Positions 52,674-61,237 are shown, counted from the first letter of the stretch. The stretch: DNA of 64,000 nucleotides from an uncultured Clostridia bacterium (GCA_910579745.1 CAJTVH010000009.1:1-64000); one strand, 5' to 3'. The notes: generated by a model from the sequence alone, not told the origin. Numbers and translations are program-made.

Positions 52674-54371
52674 ATGGCTTCCTCTACCGACAATTTCAAT
52701 TTAAGAAAAGACGGCAGGGACGATTATTACGATATTGATGTTGTTAATGACAACTTAGATAAAATTGATTCGGCGCTTCAAAAAATTAAAAAAGAGGCCG
52801 AGAATAAGAACGGTGGAAACGCCGATATGTTAGGAGGAAAATATGCCTCGGATTTTACGGGTTATGAGGTGTTCGGATCTATTGACGAGTTATCCGAATC
52901 CGTTTATGAGGGGTTGTTTTATATAAGTAACTCACAGATTACGGGAATATCCTTAAAATCGGGACAGGAAACGGATGTACAGCCTGATAAGTCGGTTGTT
53001 TTTGATAATTACACAAGAATATACACAGGTACTGACGGGAGGCTGTATATTAAAACCGACAAATATTATGAAGAGGAATCAATATGGGAGAAGGGGACGT
53101 TTAAATCTTTCGCTTTTGACGGACATAGACATATAGCGGAGGATATAACGGATTTTCCGTTAAAGTTACCGGCTGACGGAGGAAACGCTGATACGGTGGG
53201 GGGAAGGAGAGCCTCTGATTTCGCGGAGGCGGGTCACAGCCATGGAAAAAGTGATATAACGGATTTTCCGTTAAGCTTACCAGCCAATGGAGGAAACGCC
53301 GATACGGTGGGGGGAAAGAGAGCCTCTGATTTCGCGGAGGCGAGTCACAGCCACGGAAAAAGTGACATAACGGATTTTCCGTTAAGCTTACCAGCTGACG
53401 GAGGAAACGCCGACACAATATCGGGGATAGGAATAGACGGTATACAGATAAAACAAACGGGAACATCTTCTTACACGGACTGGAACGAAATTATTGAGCC
53501 TGGTTTTCATAAGTTAATGCCCCATACAGAAAACGAGCCGAACAGCGGAGACTGGTTTTTTCCCATAGTGTTTGCCTATGACACAACCGGTATTACTCAA
53601 TTAGCCGTAGCTTATAGATATGACTGGATATATATGAGACATAAAAAGAAACTTGACAGCGGAATAACAGGCTGGACGGAATGGAGGAAAATAGGAGGGG
53701 CCTTTGAGCAGACCGTGAAAACAGACGGGACAGATTTAAATACTTTACACGGGAGCACGGAGTTATACAATTTGCAGGGAGATTTTATCAACGGGCCCGA
53801 TGGTGTAGGCTTATGGGGGAGTCTGCTTTCTTTATACGGAACTGGTTCGATAAAAACGATACAAGTGTATTTCCCAGATGCAGGAAATGGGGCGTATATA
53901 AGGAGATGTAAGGTAAACGGCTCTAGCTGGAGCGAGTGGGTAAATATCGGCGGCGAGGCTGTTGAGAGTATAAGGAAAAGCACAAAGACCTTTACCGCCT
54001 CGGCGGGGAACTGGTACAGGCTTGTAAAGGGAAAACCGCACAACGGCTCCGACAACAGCGGGGCGTGCGGAATTATGACTATAACGGCGGATTCCGCGGA
54101 GTATTATAGCGGAGATGTTATTTCCGTGGTTCAAAACGGAAGTTCTGGAAGTTTTACCATACTTAATCACAGTAAGCACAACGGATTTTTTAACTCCTAT
54201 AGAATGGTGAGAGGAAATGACGGATATATGTATATAGACGGATACACAAATTTAAACGGGGGATTAACCTCGCTTACGTTTACTTTTTCAGGAGTAGGCT
54301 GGAACATACGCGACTATATAGCGGTAATAGGGTCTAATTTCGGAAGCGTCGTTATGGAGGCGGCGGTATAA
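52674..54371 (+). CDS. Phage tail fibre protein with tandem repeats and pyocin-knob domains
   Basis: This 565-residue protein is the likely receptor-binding fibre. The N-terminus (DYYDIDVVNDNLDKIDSAL) is the baseplate-attachment segment. A 37-residue unit containing DITDFPLSLP and GGNADTVGGKRASDFAEA is repeated (residues about 155-240; 2.5 near-identical copies, with a remote copy near 43-57). Two pyocin-knob-like domains follow (WTEWRKIGG near 335-343 and WSEWVNIGG near 420-428), then a C-terminal beta-rich head. The repeats are nearly identical at DNA level, so unit number may vary. Confidence 0.88.
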   Translation: MASSTDNFNLRKDGRDDYYDIDVVNDNLDKIDSALQKIKKEAENKNGGNADMLGGKYASDFTGYEVFGSIDELSESVYEGLFYISNSQITGISLKSGQETDVQPDKSVVFDNYTRIYTGTDGRLYIKTDKYYEEESIWEKGTFKSFAFDGHRHIAEDITDFPLKLPADGGNADTVGGRRASDFAEAGHSHGKSDITDFPLSLPANGGNADTVGGKRASDFAEASHSHGKSDITDFPLSLPADGGNADTISGIGIDGIQIKQTGTSSYTDWNEIIEPGFHKLMPHTENEPNSGDWFFPIVFAYDTTGITQLAVAYRYDWIYMRHKKKLDSGITGWTEWRKIGGAFEQTVKTDGTDLNTLHGSTELYNLQGDFINGPDGVGLWGSLLSLYGTGSIKTIQVYFPDAGNGAYIRRCKVNGSSWSEWVNIGGEAVESIRKSTKTFTASAGNWYRLVKGKPHNGSDNSGACGIMTITADSAEYYSGDVISVVQNGSSGSFTILNHSKHNGFFNSYRMVRGNDGYMYIDGYTNLNGGLTSLTFTFSGVGWNIRDYIAVIGSNFGSVVMEAAV

Positions 54372-54518
54372 CGAATATTTATGTTACCAAATAGATTTAT
54401 AAAATAATAAATAATCAAGCTTTTAATAAAACTTGGCATAGAAAGGGATTATTTTATTTGTTTCTGCCTAATGATTTTTCAAATTGCCAGAGTATTAAAT
54501 TTTTTGGAGGTGTTTTTT

Positions 54519-54986
54519 ATGGATGAGTTTATTGAGGGTTTAAAAATATTTATAAGCGCCCTTATCGCTTCAGGGGTTTCTCTTTTTGGGGCGAGTTTTA
54601 AATACATATTGGTTTTAATTCTCCTTATGGCGGCGGATACTGTTTTTGGGTGGATAAGGAGCAGAAAAAATGGAACGTGGAAAGTTTCTGCCGCTAAAAG
54701 CGGGTTTATAGGAAAGATAATAGAGCTTATATTTATAGGGGTGTTATATCTTCTTGACTGGATTTTTCAGACGAACTTACTTAAATATATGGGGGTATTT
54801 TATTTTGGCATATGTGAAACGGCGAGCATTATTAATAATTACTGCGGGATAAACGGGAATTTACCTGAAGGGACGGAGGAAATTATAAATAAAGCTCGGT
54901 TAGGTTTTGGTAATATGGTTATATCTAGAATAAAAAGCGTTATAAACAGTTTTTTTGATTCGGGAAACGGAAAAAAGAATGATTGA
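54519..54986 (+). CDS. Phage holin (TcdE/holin-4 family)
   Basis: The ATG at 54519 gives MDEFIEGLKIF after TTGGAGGTG; an upstream in-frame ATG at 54471 lacks a site. It is 155 residues with membrane helices at about 13-32, 34-53, 76-96 and 100-115. The AADTVFGWIRSRKNGTW and KSGFIGKIIELI loop pattern is that of the toxin-secretion/phage-lysis holin family. No endolysin gene follows. Confidence 0.9.
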   Translation: MDEFIEGLKIFISALIASGVSLFGASFKYILVLILLMAADTVFGWIRSRKNGTWKVSAAKSGFIGKIIELIFIGVLYLLDWIFQTNLLKYMGVFYFGICETASIINNYCGINGNLPEGTEEIINKARLGFGNMVISRIKSVINSFFDSGNGKKND

Positions 54987-54994
54987 GAATTGGT

Positions 54995-55027
54995 TATAGC
55001 CAAACAACTTGAAGATGAGCGAGAGAA
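54995..55027 (+). repeat. Family-3 left-end fragment
   Basis: TATAGCCAAACAACTTGAAG then ATGAGCGAGAGAAG is the family-3 left terminus without the rest. It lies between the holin and the last small gene. Confidence 0.6.
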
Positions 55028-55091
55028 GACTGTGCTCAGTTACAGAGTAAATGAATTGTTATAAAAAGAAGCAAAGGATGTGAGTCTTATT

Positions 55092-55346
55092 ATGAAAGAT
55101 TTTAAGAAAGCGGAGAGGGAGTTTTTTTCTAAAAGATGCGAGAAAATTTTAACTTCTTCCACGGGAAAAAAAGTTTCCGACAGAACTTTCAAAATTCTCT
55201 CTGATAGGTTATCGGATAATGATAAAAGTTTGCTTTTTAAATATGCCGAGGAGGTCAACTCAGAGAACGCCGAAACGGAAGAGCTTCTTTATTCAGGAGG
55301 TTTTTTCGACGGCATTGTTTTCGCCGTGAAAAGCGGAAGAGTATGA
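55092..55346 (+). CDS. Small protein of unknown function at the end of the phage cassette
   Basis: This 84-residue, charged, helical protein starts MKDFKKAEREFFSKRCEKIL at 55092 (an in-frame start at 55080 lacks a better site). The end ELLYSGGFFDGIVFAVKSG recalls small clostridial phage proteins such as DUF6809, but the match is weak. It could belong to the phage cassette or be a host gene. Confidence 0.6.
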   Translation: MKDFKKAEREFFSKRCEKILTSSTGKKVSDRTFKILSDRLSDNDKSLLFKYAEEVNSENAETEELLYSGGFFDGIVFAVKSGRV

Positions 55347-55405
55347 TATTTTTTTAACCGAATTACAGCAACCGCCCTAAAATTAAAAAGAATATTTATT
55401 CATGT

Positions 55406-55466
55406 TAGAGCGTATCTGAAAACTAAAATACGCGCGAAAAATTATAAAAAATAAAACGAAAGACAA
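55406..55466 (+). repeat. Truncated family-1 repeat, copy 9
   Basis: The left end TTAGAGCGTATCTGAAAAC and AAAATACGCGCGAAAAATTA match the family. The sequence diverges after about 60 bp and the right end is missing. A CTCCCT/AGGGAG hairpin follows at 55570-55590. Confidence 0.75.
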
Positions 55467-55618
55467 TTTATCAGAGTATATATGAAAATATGACCGTGAT
55501 TTTTTTGTTTTACAAATACGGTGATATATAGTTTTACATAGGATGTATTTAGGCGGTTTTAAAAAATACCTCCCTTTTTTACATAGGGAGACGTATAGAG
55601 GAAATTTGAGACGAGACT

Positions 55619-55781
55619 TATAGTCAAAGCGGCTGAAAAAAGCTAAAGGAGGCGAATTGAAAATTATTTTTCGCGGGGCGGGGGAGGGAGAGATGTCTGT
55701 GCCTATGCCGACTGACGCTGACGCGGCGAAAAGGCTTTTCAGCCGCTCCGGACTTGTTTGGTTCTAAGTTTTTTGAGTATA
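55619..55781 (+). repeat. Family-3 repeat, copy F
   Basis: TATAGTCAAAGCGGCTGAAA on the left, AAGTTTTTTGAGTATA on the right, with the fullest interior (GTGCCTATGCCGACTGACGC, TGACGCGGCGAAAAG). GCGGCTGAAAA/TTTTCAGCCGC form an additional internal pair. Confidence 0.85.
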
Positions 55782-55813
55782 GAGGAGTTTCGCTTGGCAA
55801 TAGGGTTTGTTTA

Positions 55814-56464
55814 TTAATCCATTATCAGTTTACTGTTAATCCATTTTCCGTAAGAGTTTTTACCCTCCTCAATCAAGGCCGTGCCGCGGGATATATCTGT
55901 TATATGCTTTACAAGCCCAACGGCTTTATCATTTTCACAAAGTACGGTAAATTTTACTTTATCAGTATATTCGGTATCATATATTATATGCTCTCCTCCG
56001 AGAATCTCATATTGTATTTTTCCCGATGTATTATAGTCAACTGTTATATATATATATTTATACAATATTTTTTCTATTATTTTAGCTGAAAGAACCCCTT
56101 CTTTAGCTGATTTTCCATAGGCTCGGACAAGTCCGCCGGTACCTAAAAGAGTTCCGCCGAAATATCTTGTGACAACAATTACGGCGTTTTTTAGGTCTTC
56201 CCCCCTAAGGACGTCTAACACGGGAAGACCAGCCGTTCCGCTTGGCTCCCCGTCGTCGCTTTGTTTCTCTATCTCATTTTTACCGCCTATTCTATAGGCG
56301 AAAACGTTATGAGCCGCGTTATAATGTTTTTTCTTTATACTTAAAATAAATTCTCTTGCCTCGTCTTCTGTGGACACGGGTTTTACCGCCGCTATAAATT
56401 TAGATTTTTTTTCCGTTATTTCAGCCTCGCCAAATTCATTTACGGTTTTAAAGTGTTTTAACAT
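55814..56464 (-). CDS. YigZ/IMPACT family protein
   Basis: This 216-residue cytoplasmic protein has the UPF0029 N-terminal fold with KKSKFIAAVKPVSTEDEA near 20-37, AAHNVFAYRIG, DDGEPSGTAGLPVLDVL near 70-86 and VTRYFGGTLLGTGGLVRAYG near 97-116, all signatures of the IMPACT/YigZ family. The C-terminal half is a smaller ferredoxin-like domain. Its bacterial role is uncertain, possibly ribosome-associated. Confidence 0.93.
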   Translation of the reverse strand: MLKHFKTVNEFGEAEITEKKSKFIAAVKPVSTEDEAREFILSIKKKHYNAAHNVFAYRIGGKNEIEKQSDDGEPSGTAGLPVLDVLRGEDLKNAVIVVTRYFGGTLLGTGGLVRAYGKSAKEGVLSAKIIEKILYKYIYITVDYNTSGKIQYEILGGEHIIYDTEYTDKVKFTVLCENDKAVGLVKHITDISRGTALIEEGKNSYGKWINSKLIMD

Positions 56465-56566
56465 TTTTTACACCTCTTACGGTTTTTATATAACGCTTTT
56501 CTGCGTTTAAATATTTTACTGTGGAGAACATATTGAAAATTGTTATAGACATAGCCAAGAAATTTG

Positions 56567-56750
56567 AGGAAATACCGAGGGGAAATAAAAAGTTTTATTT
56601 TTGTGTCTTTTTCTTTGAGAAAATAATGACTTTGTTTAAGTTTTTTGCCGGTAAGGGTGATATTATTTTTATCAGACTTTTTTAGGACTTTACAATAATT
56701 TCTTAGTTTTAAAAAAAGTCTATTTTTAAGTTACACGGTATTTCCATGAA
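56567..56750 (-). repeat. Diverged family-2-like repeat, copy h
   Basis: GAGGAAATACCG and CGGTATTTCC mark the ends, and the AT-rich interior is longer and rearranged. The relation to copies a to g is tentative. Confidence 0.45.
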
Positions 56751-56762
56751 CAGACGCACAGT

Positions 56763-57428
56763 TTATATCAAGCTCTCTATCGCCGAAAGTCCTTTTATCA
56801 ATATATTTGAGTCGTAAAATTTACTTGCTATCAAAGAATTTGACACAGCCTCGCTTATTCCAGCGAACATTGGCTTTCCGTAAAGCATAGTAAGAACGGC
56901 GAAAAGAATCCATATTACAAGTACGCCCTGAGCGAAGCCCAAAATTCCACCTCCTAATTTATTAGCCGTTCTCAAAACAGGAAGGCGGCTTATTATATTA
57001 AGTGTGTTAGCGAGAATTTTAAAAAACACGAACAAGAACAAAAAGACAATTATCATAGCTATTATATTTATAATAAATACAGTTATATATTCGCTTATAT
57101 AGTCTGTGTAATCTAATTTACCGCCTATGTTATCAATTAAATCTGTTTGAAGAAATTCGGGAATATTAAGACTTTTTACAAGGGATTCCCCTGTCTCGTT
57201 ATCTAAATTTAAAAAAGTGTTTCCCACATAAGATTTTATACTTTCAAATATACTCGTGTCTCTTAGTATGTTTGCCAAAATAGGACTCAAAATTCCTGAT
57301 AAAACGGCTGAGATTAATGTGGTGAAAAATCCTAAAAGTGTGTGTATAAGGCCTCTGTGATAATAAAAATAAGTGCAGGCTGTAAGGAAAACGATTACTA
57401 TCACGTCCGCTATATTAAATTCATTCAT
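56763..57428 (-). CDS. CvpA family membrane protein
   Basis: This 221-residue protein has four to five membrane helices (about 5-22, 28-50, 108-138, 155-178). It shows the CvpA pattern: an N-terminal D-x-x-x-hydrophobic start (NEFNIADVIVIVFL), RGLIHTLLGFF, and the helix with NKLGGGILGFAQGVLVIWIL. CvpA proteins are linked to secretion or envelope processes in other bacteria. It lies downstream of the DUF5711 gene on the same strand, a common clostridial pairing. Confidence 0.85.
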   Translation of the reverse strand: MNEFNIADVIVIVFLTACTYFYYHRGLIHTLLGFFTTLISAVLSGILSPILANILRDTSIFESIKSYVGNTFLNLDNETGESLVKSLNIPEFLQTDLIDNIGGKLDYTDYISEYITVFIINIIAMIIVFLFLFVFFKILANTLNIISRLPVLRTANKLGGGILGFAQGVLVIWILFAVLTMLYGKPMFAGISEAVSNSLIASKFYDSNILIKGLSAIESLI

Positions 57429-57472
57429 TGATTTTTTCCTCCCAAAATTTTTATTTACGGCGGTTAAATTTC

Positions 57473-57640
57473 TTAGAGAGTATCTGAAAACTAAAATACG
57501 CGAGAAAAATTATAAAAAATAAAACGAAACAGAAAAGCTTTTCTATTTAATTGAACTGTTTTCGTTTATTTTTTAATAATTTTTTGGACATTTCTCGTAT
57601 ATAACTGATAGCTTATGATAGTTTTCAGATACTCCCTAAA
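57473..57640 (+). repeat. Family-1 inverted-end repeat, copy 10
   Basis: TTAGAGAGTATCTGAAAAC and GTTTTCAGATACTCCCTAA, a 19-base inverted end with one mismatch. The interior matches copies 3, 4 and 7. TA at each end is evident. It lies between the CvpA and DUF5711 genes. Confidence 0.92.
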
Positions 57641-57680
57641 TGAAATTTCTGAAACTTGGACTTTACTGAACTGATTCATT

Positions 57681-59414
57681 TTAATCGTCTGGGTTAGGAG
57701 AGGCGGGATTAGCCTCATTAGGGGTTTGTTCAGGCGATTGGACGGGGGTCTGTTGGGGCGCCGCCTCGATAGGCGGAGACGAGTTATTCTCACGGTTTGT
57801 ATTTCCCGAGTTATTAACGTTATTTGTATTGTCGGGAGGTGTTTGGTTTAGGTTATTATTGCTATTAGACCCATTTGAGGTATTTGAGCCGTCTATATTA
57901 TTATTAGACTCTAAAGGCGATGGGTCGATTTCTTCCGGACGTTCATCATCGTTATTCTCAGCGGGTTTATTATTGTTTTTATTATTAGAGGCGGGCACTG
58001 ATGTTTGGCGGATATTATTATTTTTATTATTACTCGTCGGGGGTTTAGTATTTTTATTTTTTATAATTGAGGTTTCCGGTTTTTCCGATTTTGGAGAGAC
58101 TTTTACCGTGGTCTCTTCTGATCTGGCTTCCGACTCGGTTTGAGAAGGGAGTTTAATTTCCTCTTTTGTCTCTTCTTCCTTATTTTCATTATCAGGATTG
58201 TATAGCTGCTGATTTTGAAGAACCTCGTCCGTGAGTCTGAAAATAGAAGCTTTATTTGTCCCAACGAACAAAACCAAGTCGTCATTATTTATAAGCAGAA
58301 GTTTTTTTGTATCTTGGCCGGTATTATATTCCCACATAAGTTTTCCGGAAAGGCTGTAATTTTTAAAGCTCCTATCCATTCCTATTAAAACGGAATTTTG
58401 GGACGGGTATATACCAGTAACCTTTTTTTCGGATAAAACGCTGAATTTTTGATTTCCGTTTTTATCATAGCATATTGTTGTGCCGTTTTCGAGAGCATCT
58501 TCTCCCGAGTTTATGATTTTTTCCCCGAAAGAAGCGTATACGTTGGCGTTTTGGTCAAAAGCTACTTGTTTTATCTGATTTTTAAACTTGATTTTATTTT
58601 TTTCTTTGTATTTTTCAGCCGTGTCGGGGTTTACATACACAAATGTAAGAGAACTGTCTGAAGCTATCGCCACAGAGTTGTTATCAATAAAATTTATCAC
58701 ACCGCAGACCGCTTCCGCCTCATCGAAAGACGCGAAAACGGTGCTGCTTGTCTCGCTTTCCTTTATATTTTCCTCATTTATATTATAAAAAGAAACCCGT
58801 GAGCTTACTGATATTTCATTTATATTAAGAAATCCCACCGCTAAAATATTTCCGCTCTTTGAGATACTTGACGAAACGGGTATTCCGTGAGCTATCTGGA
58901 AGTGGCCTGAAAATATCACATTTCCGTCGGAATTATAAACCTCAAGCTGATATTCTGAGTCGGAAGACGTTATTATACTGGAGTATCCCTCAGAATTTAA
59001 GGAAAAGCTTACAATAGGATTATTTGTTTGTACGGAGTATTTTTTTCCATCGCTGTCATAGACTATCATAACTCTGCCTTTTTGCTCGCTCACACCTATA
59101 ATACTCTCATTTTGAACCATATAAGGAAGAGTCATGTTATAAGTCTCGCTCCACAATATTTCTCCGCTTGAGTCTATATATTGCACCCCGTCTTTCGTAC
59201 AGTAATATATATGATTTTCCCACACTGCGAAATCAGCTTTATTTCCCGCGTCATAGGAAAAGTCTTTTATTGTTTTTATATTTGACGTGTATTTTCCATT
59301 TGTGACGGTCTGCCCGTATTCCATTGATATTAACGCGGCTAAAAACGCCACCAGAATCACCACAAGAAAGAAAATCTTTTTATTTGTTTTTGTTTTGTTT
59401 TTTTCTCGCGTCAT
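57681..59414 (-). CDS. DUF5711-like membrane-anchored beta-propeller protein with Asn/Pro-rich tail
   Basis: This 577-residue protein has a single N-terminal membrane helix (about 13-31). A beta-propeller-like region (about 50-400) follows, with repeated strands such as VQYIDSSGEILWSETYN and YSLSGKLMWEYNTG, as in DUF5711 and PQQ-like folds. The last about 165 residues are low-complexity, rich in Asn, Pro, Thr, Ser and Glu, probably disordered in the cell wall. The function is unknown. Confidence 0.82.
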   Translation of the reverse strand: MTREKNKTKTNKKIFFLVVILVAFLAALISMEYGQTVTNGKYTSNIKTIKDFSYDAGNKADFAVWENHIYYCTKDGVQYIDSSGEILWSETYNMTLPYMVQNESIIGVSEQKGRVMIVYDSDGKKYSVQTNNPIVSFSLNSEGYSSIITSSDSEYQLEVYNSDGNVIFSGHFQIAHGIPVSSSISKSGNILAVGFLNINEISVSSRVSFYNINEENIKESETSSTVFASFDEAEAVCGVINFIDNNSVAIASDSSLTFVYVNPDTAEKYKEKNKIKFKNQIKQVAFDQNANVYASFGEKIINSGEDALENGTTICYDKNGNQKFSVLSEKKVTGIYPSQNSVLIGMDRSFKNYSLSGKLMWEYNTGQDTKKLLLINNDDLVLFVGTNKASIFRLTDEVLQNQQLYNPDNENKEEETKEEIKLPSQTESEARSEETTVKVSPKSEKPETSIIKNKNTKPPTSNNKNNNIRQTSVPASNNKNNNKPAENNDDERPEEIDPSPLESNNNIDGSNTSNGSNSNNNLNQTPPDNTNNVNNSGNTNRENNSSPPIEAAPQQTPVQSPEQTPNEANPASPNPDD

Positions 59415-59472
59415 AATTTAATCTCCGTGAAAATGCCGTTTATAAAAAGTTCTCAAATATACAAAATCAAGA

Positions 59473-59502
59473 GAGCGGGAGGCCTTTTTTGGACTCCCGC
59501 TC
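59473..59502. terminator. GC-rich hairpin between hemerythrin and DUF5711 genes
   Basis: GAGCGGGAG (59473-59481) pairs with CTCCCGCTC (59494-59502). No clear T tract follows on either strand, so it may be a weak terminator of the leftward hemerythrin transcript or another structure. Confidence 0.45.
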
Positions 59503-59663
59503 ATAACGGGTGGGGGCTTTTTTTGGAAAGGCTGATTTAACCGATTTAATTGCCCGCGCTTTTTAAGCGGAGGCGCTTTACTTTTATGCCCGAAGTATTT
59601 TTATGAAATAAAAATATGAATAGCTTTTGACTCAACCGTTTTTTAGATTATGTAAGGGTTCAT

Positions 59664-60065
59664 TTATTTGGAGTATTCCCTGTAATATTTAGCGAATTCT
59701 TTATCCACTATTGTAATATGCTGTACAAACAAATCGAGAATAGTTTTATTAACATCGATTATTACAGAAAGGGAAGCACCATCTGTCTTAAATTTCTCAA
59801 ATAATTTATCTACTTTTTTTATAAATTCCTCATGAGCGACTTTATGTTGTTGATATTTAGGGTATCCGCTTTTTACCTGAAGCTCTTCCTCATTATCAAA
59901 ATGATCTTTTACATAATTTTCCAAATATTTGAGAGTAGGAAGAAGCTCTTCAGCCGCCTTGCCTCTTTTTCCAGCCTCGAAAATAGCGTTCATTTTACCT
60001 ATAATATCTTTATGCTGAGAGTCGATACTCTCAACTCCTGTCGCTAAACTTTCTTTCCAAAACAT
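59664..60065 (-). CDS. Bacteriohemerythrin
   Basis: This 133-residue di-iron oxygen-binding protein starts MFWKESLATGVESIDSQH. Ligands visible in order: His18 in DSQHKDI, His in VKDHFDNEEEL with Glu, His in QHKVAHEEF, and His and Asp in FVQHITIVDKEF. All positions expected for a hemerythrin four-helix bundle are present. Oxygen sensing or scavenging fits an anaerobe. AAGGAGG precedes the ATG. Confidence 0.94.
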   Translation of the reverse strand: MFWKESLATGVESIDSQHKDIIGKMNAIFEAGKRGKAAEELLPTLKYLENYVKDHFDNEEELQVKSGYPKYQQHKVAHEEFIKKVDKLFEKFKTDGASLSVIIDVNKTILDLFVQHITIVDKEFAKYYREYSK

Positions 60066-60123
60066 AATATAAATCCTCCTTATTTTTTATAAGATTTTTT
60101 TCGCAAATTTTAAATACTTACTT

Positions 60124-60143
60124 TTCTGATAAGATTATCAGAA
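60124..60143. promoter_or_regulatory. Inverted repeat in the hemerythrin leader
   Basis: TTCTGATAA and TTATCAGAA are separated by GA. It lies about 60 bases upstream of the hemerythrin start. A further TCTGATAA half-site follows at 60193. Either an operator or a leader hairpin is possible. The rest of the gap 60144-60434 is AT-rich and empty. Confidence 0.55.
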
Positions 60144-60434
60144 GCTGTTTTACGATTTTTTGAAAAAATCTGTTATTAGATCTGTTCAACAGTCTGATAA
60201 CGCCTCTTGACAAATTTTTTCCGTTATAATTTGACTAAAATTTATACCATAATTTCTAAATATCAAGGTTAAAATTAGATTTAGACTGACGAGAAAATGT
60301 TTTGTCAATTATTATTATTTAGATTATTGAGCAAATCGTATTAAATATTAATATATATATTTATTTTAAAACCAATATAAAAATTTTGCAACTAAAATTT
60401 ATAATAGAATATGTTAAAAAACCAAAATATGCAC

Positions 60435-60479
60435 AAAAAAACGCGAAGTCACATTGTGTTTATGGCTTCGCGCCTTTTT
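60435..60479 (-). terminator. Terminator of the zinc-ribbon membrane protein gene
   Basis: CGCGAAGTCA (60442-60451) pairs with TGGCTTCGCG (60463-60472, one G-T). Runs of A and T on the two sides make it usable in both directions; leftward it ends the gene at 60533. Confidence 0.85.
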
Positions 60480-60532
60480 AATTTTCAGACGTATAACAGC
60501 GGTTAAGAAACTGCAAAATTAAGAATTATTTT

Positions 60533-61237
60533 TTAGTCGTTTTGTTTTGCTCCACAGTTGGGGCAGAAGTCACTTCCATCTGGAAGAGGAGAGTTACAGT
60601 TTTTACATACGGGCGCCGACTCTTTAGAAACATTTTGCCGCGGAGTAACGTGCTGTGTTTTGTTTGACTCAATATAGTTAGCGGCGCGATTAGCCATTTT
60701 AGTTTTGAAAGAATCAAAAGCGGCGTAACCGCCCTCAAAATTATTAGGATTATCCGAACTGTCAGGGTCTATTAATTTTTTTCTTATATCGCTTGTGTTT
60801 TTAAAAAGCATAATCAAAATAAGCGAATATTCAAAGAGAATCCTGACAAAGAGGTTTCCAAAGACTATAAACAAAAGACCTATTAATAGAAAATCAACGT
60901 CGGAAAAGCCGTAAAAGAACGTTATTACGCCGACGATTGTAATAGTCGCGGTTAAGGCTATATAAAGTATTTTGAAAAACGCTTCTATGAAAAGAGAGCG
61001 AAAGTTCAAGAAATTATAAAGACAGTTTTTAAATCCAACAAATTTACCCTCGTTTTTAGGGTTAAGAAAAAGAAAATAGACGAATATAGCTGCTATAATT
61101 GAAGCGATAAGAACAACTGTGGTTATAGTGTCCAAATTCTGAAGAATACTTCCGCCTGAGCTGTAGTCGTAGTCGTTATAGCCGCCGTAACCGCCATAGC
61201 CGCTGTAACCGCCGTATGAGCGAATCAACATTATCAT
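60533..61237 (-). CDS. Membrane protein with Tyr/Gly-rich N-terminus and C-terminal zinc ribbon
   Basis: This 234-residue protein begins with a Tyr/Gly repeat (YGGYSGYGGYGGY, about residues 9-21), then membrane helices at about 38-58, 84-112 and 116-143. A polar linker leads to a zinc ribbon, CKNCNSPLPDGSDFCPNCG (about 212-230), with four Cys. I do not know the family. Such layouts occur in clostridial proteins linked to envelope or stress functions, but nothing here specifies one. Confidence 0.78.
   Translation of the reverse strand: MIMLIRSYGGYSGYGGYGGYNDYDYSSGGSILQNLDTITTVVLIASIIAAIFVYFLFLNPKNEGKFVGFKNCLYNFLNFRSLFIEAFFKILYIALTATITIVGVITFFYGFSDVDFLLIGLLFIVFGNLFVRILFEYSLILIMLFKNTSDIRKKLIDPDSSDNPNNFEGGYAAFDSFKTKMANRAANYIESNKTQHVTPRQNVSKESAPVCKNCNSPLPDGSDFCPNCGAKQND

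Larger units (their letters stand above)
37978..55346 (+). mobile_element. PBSX-type contractile phage structural cassette (incomplete prophage)
   Basis: About twenty genes, all rightward, in the order of PBSX-like myophages: small and large terminase, portal, scaffold, capsid, connectors, tail terminator, YqzN, sheath, tube, tail chaperone with -1 frameshift, XkdP-like to XkdU-like baseplate, fibre and holin. No integrase, repressor, replication, tape-measure or endolysin gene is seen. Every called frame is intact. At least ten repeat elements lie between its genes and none interrupts one. It may be a remnant, or a domesticated particle of the PBSX or gene-transfer-agent kind. Confidence 0.88.

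Noticed and set aside
6620..57640. Insertion sequence carrying a transposase
   Set aside because: No transposase-like reading frame was seen anywhere in the window; the repeats are non-autonomous.
59700..59709. TTATCCACT as a DnaA box
   Set aside because: Single imperfect occurrence inside the hemerythrin coding region with no neighbours.
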